Source of the DNA: Chloroflexota bacterium
GTDB taxonomy: Bacteria > Chloroflexota > Limnocylindria > Limnocylindrales > CSP1-4
Assembly: GCA_021777365.1 (NCBI GenBank)
Contig: JAJYDP010000044.1
Coordinates: 1-14,340, forward strand
Length of the DNA stretch: 14,340 bases
Reading direction: 5' to 3'
Made by a program: the position numbers and the translations under genes. A model generated the notes under the pieces. The model was not told where the DNA came from and did not search any database. It saw only the letters and a list, made by a program, of their open reading frames with translations. Shown here piece by piece: positions 9,591 through 14,340 of this stretch (positions are counted from its first letter, which is position 1; each line of letters opens with the position of its first letter).

Positions 9591-9680
9591 CTAGAACTTC
9601 TCGGGGCGGAGCAGGGCGTAGAGCAGGTAGAGGGCGAGGGCGAGCACGATGACGCCGCCGACCAGGTCCTGAAGCGTCAT
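9591..9680 (-). CDS. kdpF: KdpF, small stabilising subunit of KdpFABC
   Basis: This gene encodes 29 residues: a short start MTLQDLVGG, one hydrophobic helix (VIVLALALYLLYALL) and the ending RPEKF. The C-terminal (L)RPEKF motif after a single helix is the signature of KdpF, the small lipid-like subunit that stabilises the KdpABC complex. Length and position directly before kdpA are as expected. Its ATG (9678-9680) overlaps the stop of the preceding miniprotein in an ATGA arrangement, so translation is probably coupled. Being so short, it is easily missed by automatic gene callers. Confidence 0.93.
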   Translation of the reverse strand: MTLQDLVGGVIVLALALYLLYALLRPEKF

Positions 9681-9769
9681 CCCATGAGCCTCCGGCACAG
9701 CCAGACGAATCCCGCGAACGCGAATCCCCACGCGGCCACGAGCACGAGCATCGCCAGGTCAGAGAGCAT
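9677..9769 (-). CDS. 30-aa membrane miniprotein upstream of kdpF
   Basis: The ORF begins MLSDLAMLVLVAAWGF, continues as one hydrophobic helix through FAFAGFVWL and ends with CRRLMG, so it is a single-span protein with a cysteine-arginine cytosolic end. Three facts support real translation: a strong ribosome binding site (GGAGGAGGAG, about 5 nt before the ATG), an 11-nt overlap with the end of the receiver-protein gene, and a 4-nt ATGA overlap with kdpF. From memory, short ORFs of this type with a helix followed by a C-x-R-L end occur before kdpF in other bacteria, but no function is established to my knowledge. It may be an extra small subunit or a regulator of the pump. It is distinct from KdpF, which follows it. 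Confidence 0.75.
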   Translation of the reverse strand: MLSDLAMLVLVAAWGFAFAGFVWLCRRLMG

Positions 9770-10175
9770 CGGGCTCCTCCTCCACCCACGCCGCGCCGCG
9801 GCCGTGGCGGGTCGTCCGTTCGATGGTGGCGACGAGCGTCTCCAGCGCGAACGGTTTCGGCAGGTAGCCGGCGATCCGGAACTCGCGCAGCCGGGCCGCG
9901 GGCACGTGGGTGGCGGTGACCACCACCACGGGTGGGTCGCCGGCCGCCCGGAGTGCCTCCCCGCGCAGCAGCGACCAGCCGCTGTCGCCCGGCAGGTTGA
10001 TGTCCAGGATCACGAGCACCGGCCGGTAGCCACCGGCCAGGGCCGCCTCGGCATCCTCGGCCGAGGGCTCGATGCGGACGTCCGCCCCCCGGGCGCGCAG
10101 GTAGCGCCGGATCGCCGCCGCGAACGGTTCGTCGTCCTCGACCAGCAGGATCCGCGTGGCATCGGGGTCAGCCAT
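9759..10175 (-). CDS. Stand-alone receiver-domain (CheY-like) response regulator in the kdp operon
   Basis: This 138-aa protein is a single receiver domain with no output domain. It begins ILLVEDDEPF (acidic pocket Glu13, Asp14, Asp15), has phospho-acceptor Asp58 in VILDINLPG, switch Thr87 in VVTAT and Lys107 in LPKPF, and ends with an acidic tail. All residues needed for phosphorylation are present. It is not KdpE, which is encoded at 3046-3756. As the second gene of the pump operon, it might be a phosphate sink or competitor for the KdpD kinase half, or a partner for another kinase; this is inference. Its ATG at 10175 lies within the last 8 nt of the upstream gene, and its own end overlaps the miniprotein start by 11 nt, so it is locked into the operon. 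Confidence 0.88.
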   Translation of the reverse strand: MADPDATRILLVEDDEPFAAAIRRYLRARGADVRIEPSAEDAEAALAGGYRPVLVILDINLPGDSGWSLLRGEALRAAGDPPVVVVTATHVPAARLREFRIAGYLPKPFALETLVATIERTTRHGRGAAWVEEEPDAL

Positions 10176-10458
10176 CGATCCGCTGCGCGGTGATGTCGCA
10201 GCCCGCGTCGTCGGGCCACCACGAGGGCACCAGGACGACGCCGACGGCGCCCGCCTCGTCGCTCAGTCGCGCCAGCAGCTGCTCGCCGAAGGCCAGTCCC
10301 GAGACGGCCACCCTGCTCGCCGCGCCCCGCGCAACCAGCGCGATGGCCGCGCGGACGTCGTCGGTCTCGCTTCGGAGGCGCGCCTCGGTGGCGTCCGTGT
10401 CCAGAGCGGCGCCGGGTGCCCGACGCACGCCGTTGTCTGCCCCGCGGTACCGGTCCAT
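10168..10458 (-). CDS. Hypothetical 96-aa protein, first gene of the kdp operon
   Basis: I do not recognise the family. From the ATG at 10458 (MDRYRGADNGVRR) it is 96 aa and soluble: a charged N-terminus, a helix-like TEARLRSETDDVRAAIALVARG, a short VAVSGLAFGEQLLARL segment, a strand GVVLVPSWW and the end PDDAGCDITAQRIDG. The alternation of helix, small-residue strand and helix suggests a small alpha/beta fold. The tail with SWWPDDAGCD is distinctive and could be a conserved site. A TTG at 10491 would add 11 residues but is less likely; neither start has a clear ribosome binding site. The stop overlaps the receiver-protein ATG by 8 nt, which is the main evidence that it belongs to the pump operon and is translated. 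Confidence 0.65.
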   Translation of the reverse strand: MDRYRGADNGVRRAPGAALDTDATEARLRSETDDVRAAIALVARGAASRVAVSGLAFGEQLLARLSDEAGAVGVVLVPSWWPDDAGCDITAQRIDG

Positions 10459-10620
10459 GCCCCGAGCCTGCGCCGGGGCGCCAAGAGGCAACCGGGTCGC
10501 GGACCCGCGGGATCGCTCAACAGGGGCTCAACACGGTCCCGACGCTCCCGCGGGGGAACGACCCGGTCAGGCAGCCGGGGCGGATGCCGGCCGCGCCGCC
10601 GGGACGTCGTGGCCCGCGGG
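10459..10620 (-). promoter_or_regulatory. Presumed promoter and leader region of the kdp operon
   Basis: This 162-bp gap is the only sizeable non-coding stretch before the pump operon and should contain its promoter and any KdpE site. On the minus strand it carries two copies of TGTTGAGC (10533-10526 and 10522-10515), with an 11-bp period. Downstream is a 6-bp stem CGGGTC-GCG-GACCCG (10493-10507), 35 nt before the first start codon. TTGAGC within the repeats resembles a -35 element, but I see no matching -10 hexamer. The region may also hold a terminator for the upstream oxidoreductase gene, though no stem followed by a T run is visible. Confidence 0.4.
10515..10533. repeat. Tandem 8-bp direct repeat with 11-bp period, candidate KdpE site
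   Basis: GCTCAACA occurs at 10515-10522 and 10526-10533 (plus-strand reading), separated by GGG. Direct half-sites one helical turn apart are the usual architecture for OmpR-family regulators such as KdpE, which bind as head-to-tail dimers. The location, 57 to 75 bp upstream of the first gene of the pump operon, suits an activator site. No experimental motif from this lineage is known to me. Confidence 0.4.
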
Positions 10621-11244
10621 TCAGGCGCCCAGCAGCTTGAACGCCAGGCGGTGGCCCCTCGACTTGTCAAGGACCAGCGCGAACCAGAGGGCCGCCAGCG
10701 CATCGACGAGATCGGCGCGTTCGGGTCCTCCGACCCAGACCGGCCGCAGGCCAACGTCCTCGATCAGGCCCGCGACGGTCGCGCGCCCTGCGCCGTCGGG
10801 ACCCGCGAAGAAGAGATCGACCACGGTGTCCTCGACGATCGGATCGGCGAGGATCTCCCAGCCGAAGGCATTGAAGGCGCGGTAGACAAACGCCGTCGGG
10901 CACGTCCTCGTGATCACGTCGAAGCTGTGCGCGGGCCCGGCGTCCCCGAGCTGGTTCGTCGCGTCGATGACGATCCGGCCGCGCAGGTGGCCCTGGAGGC
11001 CGGCCATCGCGGACGGCATGGCGCTCCCCGGGATGGCGAACACCACCACCTCGCCGGCGGAGGCGGCCTCGCGGACGGGGGCCGCGGTGCAGCGCCGCCC
11101 GAGTTCCGACACGAGCGCGCTCGCGCGCGGCCCCGCCGGATCCCGCACGCCGAGGATGACCCGGTGCCCCGCCGCGACCCACTTGCGGGCCAGAGTCCCC
11201 CCGATGTTTCCGGCACCGATGACGGCGATCGTGGACGACGGCAC
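10621..11244 (-). CDS. NAD(P)-binding oxidoreductase, F420/NADP reductase-like family
   Basis: The protein is 207 aa. It opens with a Rossmann dinucleotide-binding fold: STIAVIGAGNIGGTLA with GxGxxG at residues 10-15, and GVRDP at the end of the second strand, a pattern common in NADP-preferring members. Further family features are VVVFAIPGSAMPSAM, the strand IVIDATNQLGDAG, and VYRAFNAFGWEILADP, which recalls the VxKAFN region of coenzyme F420-dependent NADP oxidoreductases and related NAD(P)-binding proteins. The substrate is unknown and F420 use is not shown by the sequence. The GTG at 11244 has an excellent ribosome binding site (AAAGGAGGGG) about 6 nt upstream. The gap to the DUF4129 gene is 108 bp and contains CATAGT (11289-11284) as a possible -10. 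It is therefore probably transcribed separately, with no evident link to the potassium genes. Confidence 0.85.
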   Translation of the reverse strand: MPSSTIAVIGAGNIGGTLARKWVAAGHRVILGVRDPAGPRASALVSELGRRCTAAPVREAASAGEVVVFAIPGSAMPSAMAGLQGHLRGRIVIDATNQLGDAGPAHSFDVITRTCPTAFVYRAFNAFGWEILADPIVEDTVVDLFFAGPDGAGRATVAGLIEDVGLRPVWVGGPERADLVDALAALWFALVLDKSRGHRLAFKLLGA

Positions 11245-11352
11245 GGACCCCTCCTTTGTCCCGGCTCCGAAGGATGTCCGGCAACTATGCCACGGCCCGC
11301 CCGCGGTGCGATTCCAGACTCCTGCCCGCGCGGTGCAGCACGTCCGTGACCG
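11245..11352 (-). promoter_or_regulatory. Intergenic region upstream of the oxidoreductase gene
   Basis: This 108-bp gap separates the DUF4129 stop from the oxidoreductase start. On the minus strand it contains CATAGT (11289-11284), which could be a -10 hexamer about 40 nt before the GTG. No clear -35 is seen at 16-18 bp spacing. The strong ribosome binding site AAAGGAGGGG follows. Two similar CCGCGxGGTGC-type words occur (around 11301 and 11328). Nothing else is visible. Confidence 0.3.
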
Positions 11353-12801
11353 TCACGCGGTCATGGGCGGATGTCCTCGGATCCGCCCGACCAGCCGCCG
11401 CGCACGGCTGAGGGCGCGGCGGTGTTCCCGCCCACTGAGCGCACGGTCGCCGTACCGGGCGAGCTCGAAGTCGGCGGCCAGGAGCCCGAGCGTCGCGCCG
11501 GGGAACCCGAGCCCCCGAAGGCGTCCGGCGTGGCCGGCCGGCGATTCGGACGGTCGGCGCCGCAGCTCGGGGTGGCGCTCCAGCGCGCGGAGCACGGCGA
11601 GATAGGCCGACGGAGCGTCCGCAGGCGCCCGGCCGCCGGGCCGACCCAGGCGCGGGCGCAGGCCGGGCAGCCGGAGCCCCAGAGAAACGTGGGGAACCAC
11701 GAAGTGGCGGTCCTCGGGCGTGCGCTCCGGCTTCCACGGGCGCGGCGACGCGAAGACGTGCCGGTACCGGACCAGCGCCACGAGCACGACCAGCGCACCG
11801 AGCACCACCGCGGCGATCACGACCGGCGACGGGCCCCCGGGTGCCGCCGACCCTGCGGCCAGTTCCGGCCGAGTCGCCGCCGGAACGGGTGCCGCGCCGC
11901 CGGGGTGCGGCAGCGCCGGCAGTGAGCCGACCAGCCCCGCCGCCGCCGACCAGACCGGCGCGACGAGCGGGGCGAGCAGTGCGGCCCCGGCGGCCAGGGC
12001 TCCGGCGAGCGGCCCCAGCACGGCGGAGAGGAGCGCCTCCAGCGGCGCGCCGAGCATCAGCGCCGCGACCACCGCGAGCCCGCCCGTGAGCGCGGTCACG
12101 CCGAGCACGAGCCACGTCCACGCGCGTCCGCCACTCGACTCGTGCGGCGCGATGCCCAGCGCACGGAGCCGGCCGAACCCGATCGCGAGGAGACTGCTCG
12201 CCACGAACAGCAGCGAGCCGAGGAGGGCGGGAACGGCGAACCGGAGGTCGGCGGAGCCGACGTGGAGGAGCCACGGAACCGCCAGCGCCGGCGACCCGGC
12301 CGCCAGCAGGGCACCGACCACCCGGTCGTCGTCCGCGGCCTCGCGGTGTGCGGCCCCCCGCAGCACGGCGACGCCCAGCAGCCACCCCGGGACGTGCCGG
12401 GCGACCGCGGCCACCTGGCCGGCCGCACCACCCGCGAAGGTCGCCGCGGCGCCGGGCCCGGCGGTCCCGCCGGCACCGATGGTCCCGCCGACGGAACCGC
12501 CGCTCGCCGCCAGCGGTCCACCCGCGGCGATCGCCGCCCGCACCGACGGGTCCGCGAGCCATCCGGCGAAGCCAGCGAGCAGGGCGACGGCAAGGATCCC
12601 GGCGCGCGAGCGGCGCCCCGGAGAGGAGCGCCGGACCAGCGCGAGCCCGAGCCCCGCGGCCAGGGCGAACTCCGCCAGGCCGAGGCGGGAGCCGGCGGAG
12701 CCGCTCACCGCGAACGTGACGTACACCACCCAGAGGAGCGACCCCTCGGCGAGCGCGTCCAGGGCGGCCGGGAGCAGGTCAGCCCGCGAGAACCAGCGCA
12801 T
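11353..12801 (-). CDS. Multi-spanning membrane protein with C-terminal DUF4129 domain
   Basis: The protein is 482 aa. The first 340 residues contain about seven or eight hydrophobic segments, with a Gly/Ala/Thr/Ser-rich low-complexity loop at about 92-128. A final helix (VVIAAVVLGALVVLVALV) leads to a cytoplasmic domain. Its last 100 residues fit DUF4129: SAYLAVLRALERH, then PSESPAGHAGRL, then LLAADFELARYG followed by a helical end. DUF4129 usually closes transglutaminase-like TgpA proteins encoded beside MoxR and DUF58 genes. Here no transglutaminase Cys-His-Asp core is visible, so this is either a transglutaminase-free relative or one of two subunits. The ATG at 12801 lies 23 nt inside the upstream DUF58 gene, so the two are coupled. 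A short CGTGAC-C-GTCACG palindrome (11345-11357) overlaps the stop codon. Confidence 0.8.
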   Translation of the reverse strand: MRWFSRADLLPAALDALAEGSLLWVVYVTFAVSGSAGSRLGLAEFALAAGLGLALVRRSSPGRRSRAGILAVALLAGFAGWLADPSVRAAIAAGGPLAASGGSVGGTIGAGGTAGPGAAATFAGGAAGQVAAVARHVPGWLLGVAVLRGAAHREAADDDRVVGALLAAGSPALAVPWLLHVGSADLRFAVPALLGSLLFVASSLLAIGFGRLRALGIAPHESSGGRAWTWLVLGVTALTGGLAVVAALMLGAPLEALLSAVLGPLAGALAAGAALLAPLVAPVWSAAAGLVGSLPALPHPGGAAPVPAATRPELAAGSAAPGGPSPVVIAAVVLGALVVLVALVRYRHVFASPRPWKPERTPEDRHFVVPHVSLGLRLPGLRPRLGRPGGRAPADAPSAYLAVLRALERHPELRRRPSESPAGHAGRLRGLGFPGATLGLLAADFELARYGDRALSGREHRRALSRARRLVGRIRGHPPMTA

Positions 12802-14014
12802 CGCTCGTCTTCCAGTCAGGGGAGAGCGTCGCCACCCGCCCGGCCAGCCCGGCAGCCCGGACGCGAGCGGCGGCCATCCCCGCGTGCGGCCCGAGCGCCA
12901 GGAAATCGACCGGATAGCCGGAGGCCTCCATGCGTCGCAGGACCGGCACCAGCGGCCCCGGGTCGCGGCTGCTCACGACCAGCACGGTGGTGCCCTGGAC
13001 GAGCCGCTGGGGCAGCGCCGAGAGCACCAGCTCGAAGGGCGCGGACGGTGTCTGGCTGAGGCGACCCAGCACGTCGGCGATGCGGGCCAGCTGGTCCTGC
13101 CCTCCCGCCGCGGGCAGGTAGACCGTCCGTTCGGTGGTGCGCGTGTACGCCGCCGCGGTGAAGCCCACGGCGGCGCCCTCCTCGATCGCCTGGCGCGCCA
13201 GCGACGCGGCCGCCACGATCAGGCCTTCCAGGAGCGGCTCGTCGAAGTGGAGCGCCCAGTGCGGTCCGGGCACCGTCTGGACGTCCAGCGCGACCAGGAC
13301 GTCCCGTGCCCGCGACGGATCGAAGCGCTTGGTCACCGGCACGCCGAGCCGCGCGGTCGCGCGCCAGTGCACGCGCCGCTGCGAGTCGCCCGGCTGGTAC
13401 GGGCGCACCCCGGCGAAGAGCGACGGGTCCTCGTACAGACTCTGGCGGGCGCGGAGCGTCCCCAGCGAGATCTGCTCGGACCTCTCGTGACGGACCGGGA
13501 CGCTGCGCGGCCGCACGATGTACGTCGCGCGGTCGGCATGCTCCTCACTCGCCGCGCCTCGCCCGAAGAGATCGGCCACCGTCATCCGCACCGGCCCGAG
13601 CTCGTAGGTGCCGCGGTGGTCGGCCGCGATCGAGAGGTGCCGGACCACTCGCTCGAACCACCCCACCGTCCAGACGTGGTGGAGCACCGCGAGGCCGGGG
13701 CGCTCGCTCAGCTCGAGAGCGCCCCCGCGGAGGGCCGCCCCCTCGGTGACGTAGTCGTCGACCGCCAGCCACGCGAGGGGCAGGGGCTTGTCGTTCCAGA
13801 CGGCCACGTCCAGCGGGATCTCGTCTCCCCACACGGCCCGGTCGCGCGCGAGTGTCCGCTCGTAGCGCAGGCGCCGCAGGCCGTGACGGCTCCACAGCTC
13901 GGTCAGCAGCGACGCCAGGCCGAGCAGGACGCCGGCGATCGCCAGACCGGGGATCCCGGCGAGCGCTCCGCCGACGACGAGCGCGAGCGCGAGGAGCCCG
14001 CGTGCCCGGCTCAC
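12779..14014 (-). CDS. DUF58 domain protein of a MoxR cluster
   Basis: This 411-aa protein starts with two membrane helices (about residues 6-40), followed by a beta-rich region and the DUF58 signature VRPYQPGDSQRRVHWRATAR at about 203-222, then a von Willebrand A-like fold beginning DVLVALDVQT. Proteins of this family work with MoxR-type AAA ATPases, which are thought to act as chaperones for protein or metal-cofactor assembly, often at the cell envelope. The start GTG at 14014 overlaps the MoxR stop in a GTGA arrangement, and the 3' end overlaps the DUF4129 gene by 23 nt, giving a three-gene operon. Length and motif are normal for the family. The substrate of the system cannot be told from the sequence. 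Confidence 0.9.
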   Translation of the reverse strand: MSRARGLLALALVVGGALAGIPGLAIAGVLLGLASLLTELWSRHGLRRLRYERTLARDRAVWGDEIPLDVAVWNDKPLPLAWLAVDDYVTEGAALRGGALELSERPGLAVLHHVWTVGWFERVVRHLSIAADHRGTYELGPVRMTVADLFGRGAASEEHADRATYIVRPRSVPVRHERSEQISLGTLRARQSLYEDPSLFAGVRPYQPGDSQRRVHWRATARLGVPVTKRFDPSRARDVLVALDVQTVPGPHWALHFDEPLLEGLIVAAASLARQAIEEGAAVGFTAAAYTRTTERTVYLPAAGGQDQLARIADVLGRLSQTPSAPFELVLSALPQRLVQGTTVLVVSSRDPGPLVPVLRRMEASGYPVDFLALGPHAGMAAARVRAAGLAGRVATLSPDWKTSDALVLAG

Positions 14015-14340
14015 TGATCGGCGACGGGGGCCGGCACGCCGCCCAGCACGTCCTCGAGGACCCCGTCCATCGAGGCGCCCCGCAGCTGCCGGTCGACGTC
14101 CAGGCGCAGGCGGTGCGCCAGCACCGGCCGCGCCACTGCCGCGACGTCGTCGGGGAGGACGAAACCGCGGCCGTCGAGCGCTGCCCAGGCCTGACTGGCC
14201 CGGAAGAGTGCCAAGCTGGCCCGCGGGCTGCCGCCCAGGCGCAGGTCACCGTGGGTGCGCGTGACCCGCACCAGGTCCACCAGGTAGCCTTCGACCGCCT
14301 CGCTGACGTGGACCTCGCTGACCGCCGCCCGCAGGGACGC
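14011..14340 (-). CDS. MoxR-type AAA ATPase, C-terminal part (5' end beyond window)
   Basis: Only the last 109 residues are in the window; the frame remains open to the edge. Recognisable MoxR elements are the lid-domain helix HVSEAVEGYLVDLVRVTR, followed by RLGGSPRASLALFRASQAWAAL (with the sensor 2 arginine in GSPRA), then DGRGFVLPDDVAAVARPVLAHRLRL. These are characteristic of the MoxR AAA lid. The Walker motifs lie upstream and cannot be checked. A GTG at 14280 is merely internal, since the match continues before it. The stop overlaps the DUF58 start (GTGA). Confidence 0.92.
   Translation of the reverse strand, partial: ASLRAAVSEVHVSEAVEGYLVDLVRVTRTHGDLRLGGSPRASLALFRASQAWAALDGRGFVLPDDVAAVARPVLAHRLRLDVDRQLRGASMDGVLEDVLGGVPAPVADQ

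Noticed and set aside
9580..9789. N-terminal extension of KdpA to 640 aa
   Set aside because: The upstream residues are low-complexity Gly/Arg/Ser sequence lying over kdpF and the miniprotein in another frame; the GTG at 9579 has a good ribosome binding site and gives the normal family length.
10459..10620. A c-di-AMP or other potassium-related riboswitch before the kdp operon
   Set aside because: I looked for a long structured leader but the gap is only 162 bp and shows just one 6-bp stem; none of the conserved riboswitch blocks I know is visible.
11345..11357. CGTGAC-C-GTCACG inverted repeat as a terminator of the DUF4129 operon
   Set aside because: The loop of one base cannot form a normal hairpin, there is no T run, and the repeat overlaps the stop codon.
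11720..14017. A plus-strand open frame of 765 codons
   Set aside because: It is a Ser/Ala/Arg/Pro-rich shadow of the DUF4129 and DUF58 genes, which have clear motifs on the minus strand.

Overview
The window is very G+C-rich bacterial DNA (well above 60 % by eye, with strong G/C preference at third codon positions). It carries a complete high-affinity potassium uptake (Kdp) locus and parts of two unrelated neighbouring loci. No gene fixes the taxon. The base composition, frequent GTG starts, tightly overlapping operons and a MoxR/DUF58/DUF4129 cluster suit an actinobacterium or a high-GC Chloroflexota lineage; I lean slightly to the latter, as an inference only.

Left edge (1-1450): the 3' end of a plus-strand gene with a SecD-type P1-head domain converges on a minus-strand gene for a two-helix membrane protein of unknown function. 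A gene-poor stretch of about 485 bases follows. It holds the 5' half of a tRNA-Ser(TGA) gene on the minus strand with no 3' half, a short direct repeat and a 14-bp perfect palindrome.

Kdp locus (1451-10458): on the plus strand, a sensor histidine kinase with the KdpD membrane module but no KdpD/USP N-terminus overlaps the response regulator gene kdpE. On the minus strand, converging on kdpE with a 22-bp overlap of coding ends, runs one tightly packed operon: a 96-aa protein of unknown function, a stand-alone receiver-domain protein, a 30-aa membrane miniprotein, kdpF, kdpA, kdpB, kdpC, and a gene encoding only the cytoplasmic KdpD/USP half of KdpD. Gaps between these genes are 12 nt or less, and several genes overlap. 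KdpD is thus split into two polypeptides encoded on opposite strands: the ATP-binding/USP regulatory half travels with the pump, and the kinase half travels with KdpE. The likely logic is that kinase plus KdpE switch on the pump operon under potassium limitation or osmotic stress, and the pump operon in turn supplies the soluble KdpD half that tunes the kinase.

Right side (10621-14340): a minus-strand NAD(P)-binding oxidoreductase of the F420/NADP reductase-like family has its own strong ribosome binding site. Beyond it lie three overlapping minus-strand genes: a MoxR-type AAA ATPase (cut by the window edge), a DUF58 protein and a multi-spanning DUF4129 protein. This resembles the MoxR-DUF58-transglutaminase cluster, but I see no transglutaminase core.

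The most unusual points are the divided, convergently encoded KdpD, the two extra regulatory-looking genes and miniprotein leading the pump operon, the roughly 30-residue low-complexity insertion in KdpB, and the tRNA-Ser half-gene.
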